This document shows, piece after piece, positions 11,731 through 24,803 of a DNA stretch of 64,000 bases (its first letter is position 1; each line of letters begins with the position of its first letter). The stretch spans positions 1,302,001 to 1,366,000 of the forward strand of contig OY292274.1 in the NCBI GenBank assembly GCA_958496175.1, in the 5' to 3' direction. Position numbers and translations under genes: made by a program. The stretch comes from Sisyra terminalis. Taxonomy: Eukaryota > Arthropoda > Insecta > Neuroptera > Sisyridae. The notes under the pieces were generated by a model. The model was not told the origin of the DNA and did not search any database. It worked only from the letters and a program-made list of their open reading frames with translations.

Positions 11731-12610
11731 GGGGTGCCGAAAGGAATTGTCGTTTTTTCAATATACGATTAAAGCACAAAATGTTACAACTATTGATTTT
11801 AAATCAATGATATAATCAGCTCGATAGTATCAACCTTTTGACATTTAGTGTGCAAATTTTTAATGCCATATTAGTAAAAATCAATCGATCACTAAAGAGA
11901 ATATCAAAGAATTTCATTTTGAACATCACTTAAGGTTACAATTTTTTACCACTTATGCGATAAAGATTGAAATAAATAGAAATTCGATGAAATAACTTTG
12001 GATGATTATAGTGGGTACAGCAATATCTCCCTCCCCCTTGATTATTTAGTTTTTTCCAGGGCTTTTCTTCTGCAAAGGAATCTTGCATTACCATGTTGAA
12101 GCATAGAATTTTATCTGTTAACAGATTTTGGACACTTTTGGGTATTTGGCCAATCGATTAAGATTAATGGGGATTATTTGACAGCTCTTCGACTTTCTGG
12201 CATACATTTGGCACCATTTCCCCCCTTGAATTGGTTAAACTTTTTTTCATATTTCGTTGGTACCAGTTGGAGAAATGAAATTTATCGAGTTTAATCTTAA
12301 AAAAAATCATTTGACATTAATGAACTCCTAATGCACTTAGATAAACATTGAAAATGTTTTTAGTACCAACTTTGGGTTGCTATCCTGCGAAACTCGAAAA
12401 GTATACAATTCCGAATTTATATTCTTTCGGGTTTTTGGTCCTACCATTTCAATATAGATTTTGTAATAAAAATATTTTGTAATTCTTCCTAAATTGATAA
12501 ATTACTTTGATCATAAAATGTCTTTAGTACCATTTTGAAATAACTTATAAGCAAATAAATGCCAATTGAACGACTATTGATTTAAAAACGACAATCTTTT
12601 CTGGTACTCC
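11731..12610. mobile_element. TA-flanked DNA element (family T), copy 1
   Basis: The left end GGGGTGCCGAAAGGAATTGT and right end GACAATCTTTTCTGGTACTCC are imperfect inverted repeats flanked by TA on both sides. That pattern suits Tc1/mariner/pogo-type elements. The whole 880 bp recurs in reverse orientation at 22801-23705. No intact transposase frame is present. The class call is by target dinucleotide only. Confidence 0.75.
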
Positions 12611-12669
12611 TAATACATGAAATTTCAAAAGAAAACATTTTCTATGGATCTCTCGACAATTAGTTAGAG

Positions 12670-12959
12670 CAGGGGTTCCCAATCTTTTTATAGGACCGTA
12701 TCTGTCCCTTGTAAACGATTTGATGGCGTACCGGTAGACGGGGAATAAAACGCATTGGAAAACATGGGAAAAACAATGGGCTATCGCGGGTAACTTGGCA
12801 TTTCGCTGCTTTTTTAGCGGGAAATGTTCCCATTGGTTGGTAGCGCAACGGTCAGTGAACAAAATAAATCAATAGACATTGTTAATAATTTTTTGTTTTA
12901 AGCTGTAAAATTATTCACGTACCGGTACTGGCACGCGTACTCAAGGTTGGGAACCATTG
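12670..12959. mobile_element. hAT-type MITE with 8-bp target duplication
   Basis: Starts CAGGGGTTCCCAATC and ends GGTTGGGAACCATTG, flanked by AGTTAGAG at 12662-12669 and 12960-12967. The 8-bp duplication and CAGGGGTTCCCAA-type end are typical of hAT elements. The interior is GC-richer and carries no intact transposase; the 62- and 105-codon minus-strand frames across it are not recognisable proteins. Confidence 0.88.
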
Positions 12960-13204
12960 AGTTAGAGAAAAAAATTGAGGTTGCACTCCTAAATTTCGTC
13001 CAACTTACGCATTAATTTTGCAATATTTGTGTATCCGATTTTATAATATTTGCATTGTAATTTTTTAACATTTTTCCTAAAATATAATTGAAACAAAGTA
13101 AATTTTGTCTGCAATGAAAAATAGTAAAATCAAAAAATTGAATGAAAATGTTAAAGTCCATTTTCCATTTTTCAAAAAAAAAATTGACCTCACACAGGTA
13201 TAAG

Positions 13205-13455
13205 TGTTTATACAATATATGATCAATAATATGCAATATATTGTGGTGTTATTTATGTAATATAATTTATAAAAGTAATCTATAAACATAAATTTGAAGA
13301 AAAGTTAAAAAAAATGAATTTTTGACGTATTGTCCAGATACGTATTTTGATTGCCAAGCAATCTATCCCAGTTGTCATCAAGTAGTATTGGATTACTCCA
13401 CAATTGCTGTGTAATAAGTCACAAGAAAGTTTACTTTTGTAAATTGTATTATACA
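13205..13455. repeat. Foldback repeat, family A, copy 4
   Basis: It contains GTTTATACAATATATGATCA, CAGATACGTATTTTGATTGC and CAAGTAGTATTGGATTACTC in family A order, ending near CACAAGAAAGTTTACTTTTG. It is diverged from the others, and the minus-strand frames of 70-74 codons here are repeat sequence. Confidence 0.75.
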
Positions 13456-15649
13456 AACATAACTACTACCTATCCTTTTATTTATTTATTCCATGAACTA
13501 TTGGGCTAAGTGGAAAAAATATTTGAATTTTGTTATCATTTTTCATAGTGGGTGGCTCTAATTTTTTTTTTCAAAGAATGTGCATATAAGTACTTTTGTA
13601 TAGCGATTCATAGAGTACATCTGTTTTTCAATTTTCATTTTTGTAGTGCGAGGAGTGTTCGAATAAAATGACTATAGCATACGGACAAACGAATACGACA
13701 AAATTGTAATGTCCGGTCAATGAATTCTCTATTCTAAGTACTGGAAAAAAGTAATTTTGTTTGGTTAACAATAAATAATTAAAGTTTTTATTTTTTTATT
13801 TTAATTTTTGAGGAAAAATTAATTAGAAAATGATTTGCTTTTTTTTTGGAGTTGAAAGTGAATGATTATAAATTTCTGCATTTTTTTCTAAGCAAAGTTT
13901 GTGACAGTTTTTATGTATTAAAAAGAGGGGGCAAGAGAGGTGAATTGAATTGCATCACAACGATTAAATAATTAATTATTATTATTTAGAAAATGGGGAG
14001 AAAAAAAAATACGAAAAGTTCGCTTCCGACTGTGTTATGTAAAAGAAAGGTTCGTTGCACTTGCATGTAGTAATGGTAATTTATGGCATAAGTTGTAAGT
14101 GAGTGAAGGAAATTTCTAAACTAATAATTAGAATAGATAGAAAGAAAAGAAAATGATCTTGCATTATATTGTGAGAGATGGATGTGATGAATGGAGTCAG
14201 CAAATGTGCACCAATCGACGATGTAGAGAGTGAGATTGGGTTTCGCCGAGAAGAAATGTCTTTCAACAATAATCGTTTGCTGTTGGTTCCCAGAACGAAG
14301 AAATGAGGAAATAAAAGTCAATTCAAAATCGTGAAATGAAAGTTAAACTGGCTGCTGCTTGTTTGCTTATCGTTTCCGTAATATCTACGAATTGATCTCG
14401 AATGATGAGTGAAATTAATATTTTGGATTTTTCTTTTGAATTTATTGCATAAGTTAGTGCCTCAGCAAATTCTTTTTATCCGACAATCAGGAAATATCCT
14501 TGATTGGATATTGCGTTGCAAATTTTTCATGCGCAATATTTCAATCAAAGTCAATGGCACGATATTCAAAAGTTTAAAAATTCACTCGACTTGGCCCCTC
14601 ACATCCACATGGCGAGGATTGAAAGATGTACCTTGAATTTTTTCAAATTAGATTTATATGCAATTTTGCAAAAGATTAGTTTGGCGTTTTCGAGAAATAG
14701 AATCGTGCGATTCTATTTTTTGTTTAGCATTAGATGCTTATTGGGTACTACACACTTAATGTAATTTTTTTTCTTTTTCTTATGGAGGTCATCTTGGAAT
14801 GACGTGGCAATGACGACGTTCGCCTCACTGACTTTCTCCTCTGGCATTATCTCAATGACGATTATAACGGTTCATGTAACAAATGCAGCATTGCAAGATC
14901 AAGAATTTTCCTCCAGGATAAGAAGAAAATTTGAAAATTTTTGTAGACAAGGAAATACTTCCATTTGCACCTTATTTCTAGTACATGACTCAAAAGTCAT
15001 GTATGCTTTTATTTATACTTGCAATCTATGTTTACATCTTTTTTCAAATATTTGCAAAGAAAATCAAAAAAAGCTTCATTTATTACCTTTGAGACTATTA
15101 TAATTTTTATTACTATCGGTACAATGGTAAAAATCCACCAATACCGCTTATTACTTCAACCACTTGAATAATCCTACCATTCTATGGTATTGGACCAAAT
15201 TTTTGGTTTTGATTTCAGCAAAAAATCTACCATGACCGAAACCGAAACTTCGATCGTGAACTTTCGTACAGTTTTCGAAAGTAATCGGAGTAATGCAACT
15301 CCCATATGTCATATACATTTATAAACTGTGATTTTCTTTCAACAATTCAAATGGTACTCCTTAAAATATTAATAAGAGTTCAAATGTACCTATTCAAGAA
15401 AGTGATTCATTAATACTTTTAAACTATTAGGAGAAACAAGAAAAGTTTGGTTTGTTCAATGAAAAATAGAGGTACATATTGGGGAGTTTCTTATTATAAA
15501 GCTTTAAAATCCTACAAAATTCGATTTAGTAAATTTTTGAAATAAAAACGATTTTTTTTCATAACGTTTTGCATTCAAAATATGTTTACCAGTTATTGGT
15601 TTCCAATAGGGCGCGACATCTTTGCTGTGTGGGCATTTAAACTTTCAAG
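13456..15649. other. Intergenic sequence, no gene supported
   Basis: AT-rich with some balanced patches (13920-14340 and 14780-14900). Several frames of 62-99 codons occur on both strands, but none carries a motif I recognise. Fragments of the CCGAAACCGAAACTTCG type near 15237 resemble the ends of the hAT-like element that follows. Confidence 0.45.
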
Positions 15650-16311
15650 TAATGTCCGACCGAAACTAATTTTTACGGCCGAAACCAAATTTCGGCATCA
15701 GTCTCTGTTTCGGCCAAAACCGAAACTTCCCTATAAAGTCATGTTTTCATAGTTAATCATAATTTGTCAGTCTACTTTTAAATCCTATAAGTAATCATCA
15801 ATCGTTTAGTCCCTAATATTTGAGCTAATCTTTGAATCATTTATTATATCAAATAATTTATTTATGCTGAAATAAGGGGTTGATTTGAAAGAAATGCACC
15901 TGATATTTCTATTTAATATTAGTTACGAATAACATAAAATAATAAGAAAAGTTACTAAACATAATTACTTTTTACCTAAGATGTTTAGATACACAAAATA
16001 AAAAGTACTCTTTCTATATCTAAAAAACAAAATAATTTCTTCTTAACTTTGATCATTTTTTTTTTCGAACTGAAAAAAAAAATATTAAAGATAATATTAA
16101 ACAAAATTTTAATGAACTGATAGTTATCAGTATTCATAGTTGAAAAATCAAATAATAAGTGAAAAACAATAATTTTTTAATATTTTTATCACACGAATTC
16201 AGTTTCGCTTTCGGTAGTAGTTTCAGCTTGACGACAGCTGATACCGAAATTAAGCCGAAACTCATTTTTTGGCCGAAACTAGTCCGAAACCGAAAGTTCG
16301 GTCGGACACTA
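15650..16311. mobile_element. hAT-like non-autonomous element, 662 bp
   Basis: The left end TAATGTCCGACCGAAACTAA and right end GTTCGGTCGGACACTA form inverted repeats, with inner CGGCCGAAACC/GGCCGAAACT matches. Flanking octamers CTTTCAAG (15642-15649) and CTTTAAAG (16312-16319) differ at one position, as a hAT target duplication would after decay. It has no transposase frame. Confidence 0.78.
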
Positions 16312-16689
16312 CTTTAAAGGCTTCATTGGCTACACCAGCATTGAAGTGTAAATTGTTGATATTAGTATTCGATGAAATAAAAATTTTAAGAGAAGTATGA
16401 ACAAAAATTGTCCAACAATATTTCAATAATTGGTATAAAAGTCTATTATGATAAAAAGGGGCATTGGATTTTTTTTCGATAAGAAGGAAGCAATGATTCG
16501 AAAATTGTTGACAGCTTATATTCTATAATATTTACCCCCTCATAAAAAATTACACTGACGATTATTAACGATAATTTCATCAATCTTCCAATAACAAAGA
16601 TACTTTTTGGAAAATTATTGATTAAAAAATTACATTAAAACCCGAACTTACATTTTCCTTAATTTTTCCACCTATAAAAATTAGGTGTA

Positions 16690-17005
16690 ACTCTGTATTG
16701 TTTATACAATATATAAGATATATTGTGGTCTTATTTATGTAATGCAATTTAGAAAAGTAAACTATAAACATAAAAAATAAAAATTCAAACTTCAGACTCA
16801 TTTAGATTCATCACATGTCATTTACGGAACGATCGAATACTAATTTATGACTACTGATGAAGATTGCTTGGCAATCGAATTACGTTAGTAATTCTTTTGT
16901 TTGAACTTTTTTTTAAGATTTATGTTCGCATAAATAAGACCACAGTATATTTCATATGTTGTATAAACCGTATAACTGTTCAAAGTCGGCGAAAAATTCT
17001 AATTT
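16690..17005. repeat. Foldback repeat, family A, copy 5 (both arms)
   Basis: The left arm TTGTTTATACAATATATAAG matches the right arm CATATGTTGTATAAACCGTA in reverse complement. The right arm ends AACTGTTCAAAGTCGGCGAA. This copy shows the full arrangement of the family, with a 16854-16880 stem motif (see findings). Confidence 0.85.
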
Positions 17006-18874
17006 GATTTTAGCTGTAACTTCAAAGGTGTAACTTTCAGAGATATTTAGAAATAAAAAACTTTTGTTTCTACTTAAATTTTGTCCGCTAGGGCCAAAAA
17101 AAATCATTTATGCGTATATTTTTCGCTAGAAAACACTTTTAAGGTTCTGTGAAGAACCAAAAAATTTTCAAAATGATTCCTTTTTGTACGTTAATTTCTT
17201 CTTGATCGAAAAACTCCATGTACTCCTATGTTACTTCTTCTTAGGCAAAAGTGACAAAATAAGCACTTTTAGTCCTATAACGTTTAAAAATTTGATGTGT
17301 TCATTTTTAATGCAAATTTGGCGACAAAATGTTCTTTTAAGACAAATAAGTAAGAAAAAACTAAATTTTTCAGGTTTCGATCTATGAATAAAATCTGATT
17401 GCTTGTTATTGCTGGATAGTATTTATTTTTATACCAATCCTTTGAGAATATTTTGGATGATGTTACGTAATAATATAAAATTCTTGTTTATTACATTATC
17501 CTTTAGAAAGTACAATATTGTGCCTTGACGAAGGCTTGTGAAGAATATTGTGCACAGTACTAATGGATGTTCGCTTTGGAAAAATCAAATTACGAATATA
17601 AGATCAGACATGGAGACAAATTGTAAATCTTAGTTGATTTTTAAAATTTATTCAATATAAGTTCTTCACTAATAAAACGTTTCGAGAACCACTCAACAAT
17701 GGATCTTGAGAAAAATTAATATTTTCATTCGATTGAATAGCATGAAAGAACTAAATTTAATAAAATCTGATGCATATGCTATGAACGAAAAAGCATTCAC
17801 TAAAAATTAATTTTATTCAATTTATCTTGTAGGCAATGTTGAATATACGAGCAATCTTTCTTCGAGAGATAGTTTTATTGAACCTTATTAAAATTGTTTT
17901 TTGTATTTGCTGCTTCTTTTCATATATTATGTCTCATGCATTACATGAACGTCAATGTTTTTTTCTTTAAGCTTTTCTGTTCAAAATTGATTGATTTTTT
18001 CTCAAATACCTACTTGCTTTGTAGTGCAAAATTCAAATAATAAACTGCGAACAAAGCCAAAGGATAGATATTGTCAATCTGTAATATGTTCTTATGAAAA
18101 TGTCTAGCTTGAAGACAACTAATTTAAATACGGTATCGGCCTTTGTAAATTTGTAGAAATCAAATGACAAAACTTGAGATTGAATTGAATATTATTTTTG
18201 ACTTTGATTAGAAATTTCAAAAATTTTATTTTGTTTGAAAAATATATAGTATAAGTATGGGCCCCTTTTAGAACCTTCAAGGTCGAAAAATAACAGAGGT
18301 GAAAATTCGTGTTTAACATTGGATGATTTACGGATGCAATTAATTTTTTTCTACAAACAAGGATAACCAGACCATCAAGGTATTGGATCAAATTATTAGT
18401 TTATTAGTGCTTGTCTATGTGCAATTTGAAGGTGGTCCACCTACTTGTCAAATTAATAATAATGCAATAACGGTAACACGTCTATTTCGCTCTATTTGCT
18501 TCTTAGTGTTGGATTTATAACATTAATCCTTGAAAGTTTTATAAAGGAAGAGAAGATCTACTAGTTTGGAATTAATTATGCAATAATACTCGGACAAAAG
18601 TTAAGAAATCGATCATTTTCGTAATCCAAAACAAGTATCCAAATAAAATTGATATCAATTCGTAGTAATATTCTTCTCTCCTGAATACGGTTAAGTACGT
18701 ATTACTATAAAAACTAGCTAAGTTAAGTATTTCTTGGAAATTACTAGAAATTTCTCAAACATTTTGTCAAAATGACTAATAACAAATACGTCAATTGTGA
18801 TACATTTTCTAATTAAGATCTACAATTGCCTTAATTACTTAAGACAATTTTGGAATAAAAATAAGATTTTTTCC
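17006..18874. other. AT-rich intergenic sequence, nothing recognised
   Basis: Frames of 67 and 90 codons at 17184 and 18119 are unlike any family I know. There are no element ends that I can pair. Confidence 0.4.
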
Positions 18875-19085
18875 CTGACTTTGAATAGTTATACTGTGTA
18901 TACAATATATAGAATATATTGCGGTCCAGTTTAAGTAGTATAGTTTAATATAATAATACATAAAAATCATACCAAAAACATAAATTTGAACAGAAGTTCA
19001 AACAAAAATATTTGCGACGTATTACCCAGATACGTATTTCGATTGCCAAGCAATCTTCCTCAGTAGTCATCAAGTAGTTTATATA
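18875..19085. repeat. Foldback repeat, family A, copy 6 (left arm)
   Basis: It runs from CTGACTTTGAATAGTTATAC through GAACAGAAGTTCAAACAAAA to CTCAGTAGTCATCAAGTAG. This is one of the best preserved left arms. Confidence 0.88.
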
Positions 19086-20184
19086 GCTAGGTTATTATTA
19101 TAAATAGCTAGGTTTGCAACCTGTTGAAAAAAGTCGTGGATTCGAATTAAAATTCGGACAAAAGGGACTGAATTTTTCGTTAATAGAAATTTACAATATT
19201 ACTGATATAAATGAGTAACCTCATGCTTTCTGAATTTAACCAAATTTGTTTATTATTAACGTTGGAAGTTGACGAAAGCAATTAATTTGTTGTATTTCAC
19301 ATTGTTTTTGTAAGTAATTGAAAAAATTCAACATAAATATTATACCCCTAAAGCCTTAACCAAAATCAGGACATATCAGTTGTTCCTGAGTTAAGTTAAA
19401 AAAACTGGTCTCTGCTGATTCGAATTAATGCTTTTGATTTCCAATTTCTACCGTTTTTAATATTTATATAAGCCAAGGTATTACGGCACAGTTTTCATGA
19501 GTTTACAGTGGACCCCAACATTTTCATCAAGAATGAATTATGGAAACTGTAATATGAATTAATATGTTTGTAATTCAGATATTTATAGAGACAGAACTGA
19601 AAGAAATTGAATTGAAAGATTTTTCGGGAAATAATCAATGAAGATTTGTCTATGAAAAATGTAAGTAAGTACATCTACGTCATTCAAAGAAACAACTTAT
19701 TTTTTAGTTAATGAAAGAATCTCTAAATGGCTTATACATTTTAAATGGACAATTTTAGTAACATATAAACATGGACGGATTCAGATTTATTTCTGGGAGA
19801 GGCACAGGAAACGGATGGGCAAAAAAATCAACAATAACTGTTAGAAATAAACTTCAAGTATCATAATTAAAGCCAGAAATAGACAAAAGTTTCACTCATA
19901 TTCTTTCTGTTATTTTATTCGAATATATTTTTACAACTCTGCTAATTTAATTTGGTTTTAAGTATGTACTGTAATGGAGTTTTCAAAGTACACAAAAATA
20001 CCGTCTGGGGGGCGAACTTCATGTTTATACTATAGATAATTCATTGTCAAAGTGAATGGACTCATTAAGAGATTAAAGCTGTGGAACCGTAGAACTTCGG
20101 TAAAAGCAAAATGTGTAAATGATAAAAGAAAAATATTTACGATGGTACCATAGACATTGTGTCTATTATAAAATGAACCCAAGG
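19086..20184. other. AT-rich intergenic sequence, nothing recognised
   Basis: No coding, element or RNA structure was supported. Confidence 0.4.
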
Positions 20185-20419
20185 CAGTAGCGTTGTAGGG
20201 TGCAGGGGAGGCATGATCCCGGGTGGCACATGAATATAATGCGGCATAATAATATTGAAAATTCCATAAAATATTTTGCTTTGAGAACACAAAGAGTACA
20301 TTTTTAATAATAAAAGAATTTAAACACATTTTACTTTTAACCAATTTTCTTGACTGATAAAAAAAATAGAGGTCGATAATTTTCCGATTGGCCCCGGGTA
20401 GAAAAGATCCACGCTACTA
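20185..20419. mobile_element. Possible hAT-like MITE
   Basis: The left CAGTAGCGTTGTAGGGTGC with CCCGGGTGGCAC and the right GGCCCCGGGTAG with ACGCTACTA look like degenerate inverted ends. I could not find a clear 8-bp target duplication, so the call is tentative. The 104-codon minus-strand frame ending here is not recognisable. Confidence 0.4.
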
Positions 20420-21098
20420 CACTAATCCAAGGATTATATTCAGTATCGCTTATTCGGCTAACTTAAGGTTTAAGTACGTATTTCTATATTCACCGCTGGA
20501 ACGGCGAATATAAATATTTCAAACCATCCACAATTTCAAAGCGCATTTTATGTACGGATTTTCTTATTTCCTAAAACAGTGTTTCAATTTCTAAATAATG
20601 TAGCCGATTCTATTCAATATCTCACTTAGTTTTGTCTTTTCAATTAATTCCAGCGGTTTGAAAATAGGATATTAAAAGACCTATAGCCATTGCATACCTA
20701 TACTATATGCCCATACGATAAAAATAGTATAAGTTAAACCAAATAATTTTCCTCTTGTAGTTATTCTGTTTTTAATGCACGTTTTTATTTGAACAAAAAC
20801 GAGAGAATGATACCAATTAACTACTTTTAAACTTCTGCACAAATTCACATAAATTACATACAATATCAACAAAAATTTACCATTTATTTAGGCAGAATCT
20901 AAAAGGAAAGTAATGTTATTGTATGTAAATTGTGTATTTTTGTAGGAAGTTGAAACTTTGTTCATGAAAGTTTAAAACGAAAAAAAAACTAAAAACGTAG
21001 GTAAAAATGCTAATGAGACCCTTCATGCTTTAAGAGATTCTTTCCATAGACTAAAACTGTTAAGTTCAAAGTTAGTTCGTTAGAAACATAGCCTAAAG
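20420..21098. other. AT-rich intergenic sequence, nothing recognised
   Basis: No supported features. Confidence 0.4.
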
Positions 21099-21337
21099 CA
21101 TTGGTTCTTTACCTGGATTTAATCGAACCCAAGGGGTTCGGTGAGTCAGTCTCGCGGGTTGGGCGTTGATAAAGATACACCAACAACTTATATGACCTAT
21201 GTATAAATATATACCTATGTTTTGAATTTGAAAAAATCATATTTTATATTTTATTTTTTCTAACTAAGAAAGAATCAGTGAATGTACTTATAAAACTGGT
21301 GGGGGTCAGTACCTTCAATAAGGTTAAGAACCATTAG
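21099..21337. mobile_element. hAT-type MITE (TGGTTCTTxACCT ends)
   Basis: Left end CATTGGTTCTTTACCTGG and right end AAGGTTAAGAACCATTAG are inverted repeats. Flanks CCTAAAG and TTTAAAG are similar. Related sequence in the opposite orientation (GGTAAGAACTATG, GATAAGAACCATG) occurs near 57585 and 58300. Confidence 0.75.
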
Positions 21338-22800
21338 TTTAAAGTATCCCCCCTGTTATAATTTCGATGATCTCAAAAAATATTTAAAGTTCCTTCTAAA
21401 AAAAAATAATAACTGAACTATCAAATTCTATTTATATATATCTAATACTTAATTGAAATTACAAAATAATAAATCTTTATTAAAAAGCTGCCAGATATTT
21501 CGTACCATAGAAATTAAATAAAATACGGTATGAAAAATCATTACATTTTGTAGATCGTATGTAAAATATAATAATCGTTTAATTTTAAAGCTTAAGAACC
21601 TTACTTTTTACTAAGATCTTACTTCCCGGCGGCATTGCTTTTTGTCCAAAATTTACTGCTAGTTTTACAAACTTAACTATATTTTTTTCTTTTTCAAATT
21701 GTCTTTATTGATATTATCTGTTCATTAAAAACCGTTATAGTGTGCATAGATCCATTCTTATACTTTGACTTGCTGAATTGTTCCATCAAATTATTATTTT
21801 ACATTTGATTCCTACGACATAGCTATATAGCTGACGTACAAGGCCTACTGTTCGAAAAAAAAAGAACTAGCGCTAGAGGATTTTGCAAACATAAATGATA
21901 TCTCACTATAAATATTTCATGTAAAATAGGGTGCCTAGACTCAAAAGCTCGTAACGCTTTCACAATTACAAAATAATCAGATCTCATGAAGAGCCCGGCC
22001 CGGAAATCCTAATCTACATGATATAGTACAGACTACAGACTAAGTTATTTCAAAGTGGTACACATTTTATAATAAAATGATAAAAAATAAATTCAATTTC
22101 GTCTTATACTCAAATTCAACGTCTAAAATCAATTTATTCCATTTCCTTAATCAAGCAAACATTTTAGTTTAATACACTATTATAATTTTGAACTATAGAT
22201 AACGTATCTTAAAGACTTATTCGGAAACAAAAGCATATTCACAAGATTATCCCATATATAAAAAGGAGGTATATAACTTATAAATAGAAATAATCCTTGA
22301 GAGAAAATTTTAAACTTAAATTATTTAAGTTAAAGCTCTGCAGTCATAAAGGGTAAAGGAATTCAAAAGTTTTAAATTTAAACTTTAATGGGGTTTTCTT
22401 TACTTATTATTTATCGACGTTTTGTAACTACCAACGTTTTTAGTGATTCCTAAAATAATAAAATAAAGTATGAAATTTTAAAATTTATTCAATAGAAAAA
22501 TCGAACCTAATACCACTGAGTTGTGCCAGTGCTTACCAGTTTTGGAGCCACCACTTTGACCAATCAAACTCCAGAAGGCTTGCATTAAAGTATAAACACT
22601 AATTTTGTCATTGCAGAAAATCAGCAAAATGAGGATAGATTAAGATAGGTACTAAAAGTATCATATATCTTAGAACTAATAAATCGATAAAATCAATCAA
22701 TGTATTTTACAATAGGTGTACCGGAATTGAAGAAAGTAGCAATCAAATGATTAATGAAAGCAATTGAAAAAATTGTATCTAAAAGAATAACATAATATTA
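21338..22800. other. AT-rich intergenic sequence, nothing recognised
   Basis: No coding or element structure was found. The stretch at 22500-22565 with TTTTGGAGCCACCACTTTGA resembles short segments at 33700 and 58980 and may be part of an unrecognised dispersed repeat. Confidence 0.4.
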
Positions 22801-23705
22801 GGTGCACCAGAAAAGAATGTCGTTTTTAAACCAATAGTCATTCAATTGATCTGCATATAAACTATTTCAAAGTGGTATTAAAGACATTTTATGGTTAGAG
22901 TAGTTTATCAATTTAGGAAGAATTACAAAATATTTTTATTTCGAAATCTATATTGAAATGGTAGGACCAAAAACCCGAAAGAATATAAATTCGGTATTGT
23001 ATGGTCTTCGAGTTTCACAGGATAGCAACGAAAAGTTGTAACTAAAAATATTTTGAATGTTTATCTAAGTGCATTAGGAATTCATTAATGTCAAATGAAT
23101 TTTTTTAAAGATCAAATTCGCTAATTTTCATTTTTTCAACTGGTACCAACGAAATATGACAAAAAATTTAACCTATAAAAATTTAAGGGAGAAAATGATG
23201 CCTAATGTATGCCAGAGAGTCGAAGAGCTGTCAAATAATCCCAATCAAACTTAATCGATCGGCCAAATACCCAAAAGAGTCCAAAAACTGTTAACAGATA
23301 AAATTTTATGGTGCAACACGGTAATGCAAGACTCCTCTGCCGAAGAAAAGCCCTGGAAAAACTAATTAATTAAGGAGGAGGTGATATTGCCATACCCACT
23401 TTAATCGTCCAAAGTTATTTTAGTGGATTTCTATTTATTTCAATCGTTACCACACTTACTTAGTGGTAAAAATTGAATGCTTAGTAATATTGTCGTAGTA
23501 GTAGTAGTATATTAGTAATATACATGCTATATTGTCCTTAGTAATCAATAGATTTTTACTAATATGGCATTAAAAATTTGCACACTAGATATCAAAACGT
23601 TGATACTATCGAGCTCATTATATCAATGATTTAAAATCAATAGTTGTATCAAAATTTTGTGTTTTAATTGTATATTGAAAAAACGGCAATACTTTCCGGT
23701 ACCCC
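22801..23705. mobile_element. TA-flanked DNA element (family T), copy 2, inverted
   Basis: This is the reverse complement of 11731-12610 with scattered differences and small indels. It is flanked by TA at both ends and starts GGTGCACCAGAAAAGAATGT. A short tandem GTA run (about 23497-23510) and a local duplication around TTAGTAATAT enlarge it relative to copy 1. Confidence 0.78.
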
Positions 23706-23711
23706 TAATAT

Positions 23712-24568
23712 GTATGGGAACACGGGGTGGAATGAGGTACCGGGGCGGAATGGGAAATGAAATTAGCGCTTGTTACAGGTGACAAAAACGCGTAAAAACC
23801 ATATTCAATGTTTAACCGTGCTACATTATAAAAAGTGGCTTTTGCCAATAAAGAGTGCAGTTGTTTTTATTTTTATCAAAAGTCGAAATAAACGTTTCCG
23901 AATTCTATTTTTTTCAAAGTAACACTAAGGTAATTATACTATTTTTTGTTTGAATATTAATACGACATGTTTGTTAAAACATACTGTTGACTAACTAAAA
24001 GCTTAATGATAATTCAAATATAACCAATATATTCTACCATAATGGTAGTGCTTGTGTGAAAGTGCTTTGGGGAACAATGGGATATACCATTCAGATAGTA
24101 TTTCCCATTCAGATATACATTTTTATTTTATCAGCAGATAGTGCGTACATATATAAGGAAAATTAGCCGACAGTTCATATATAAGAAAGGTCGGAAGATG
24201 CAGAGATAATCTGCTTATACTGTGAGGATTTAAACTCCAAATCTAATGAAAGCTGGTGTTCCTGCAGTATTTGTCAAAAATGGGCACATTTGGCATGTTT
24301 TGGGCTAAACACGACGATCACAGTGTCTTCATCTGCGAACTAAGCCAATAACAAGTATCCTATTGCGTCCCAGGCTCATTTCCCATTTTGCCCCAGAAGA
24401 TGGGGCAGAATGGGAAATTTCCATTTATTTTTGAAACCTAAATTTTTAATATCAATTATTAATTTAAATCAATAAAACCTTTTTTTATTTGTAAAGAATG
24501 AATTAAATATTAAAATATTTAAATTGTAATTAAAACTTGGGTACCCCATTCCGCCCCAGGTTACAGTA
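23712..24568 (+). mobile_element. pogo/Tigger-like element remnant
   Basis: The left end CACGGGGTGGAATGAGGTAC and right end GTACCCCATTCCGCCCCAGG are inverted repeats; similar GGGGCGGAATGGG motifs recur inside. The remnant carries a PHD-finger-like coding piece (24194-24345). It lies immediately after family T copy 2. Superfamily is inferred from the PHD piece and TA-rich flanks. Confidence 0.65.
24194..24345 (+). pseudogene. PHD-finger C-terminus of a pogo-like transposase, frameshifted
   Basis: The frame from 24194 reads EDAEIICLYCEDLNSKSNES then WCSCSICQKWAHLACFGLN. The C-x2-C, C-x2-C, W-x-H-x2-C spacing is that of a PHD zinc finger. The next frame continues DDHSVFICELSQ, supplying the expected FIC-x-L end, so one frameshift has occurred. 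Insect pogo/Tigger-type transposases often carry such a finger at their C-terminus. The catalytic DDE part is missing. Confidence 0.65.
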
Positions 24569-24803
24569 TGAAATTAATACATTAGTCTTAAATGTTGTGT
24601 CATTGCTTCATGAATCAGTCAAGGTATACTTTTTTGACTAAGTTATAAAGTTTTTAAAGTTAATACTTAGAAAATCGGCTATTCATGAGATCTGATAACT
24701 TTTTAACCGTGAAAGTGTTATGAGCTTGTGAATCTTAACAACCTATTTTACGTGAAATATTTTTGGTGGAAGAGGAATTCAATTCTAAGTATTTATCATT
24801 TAA

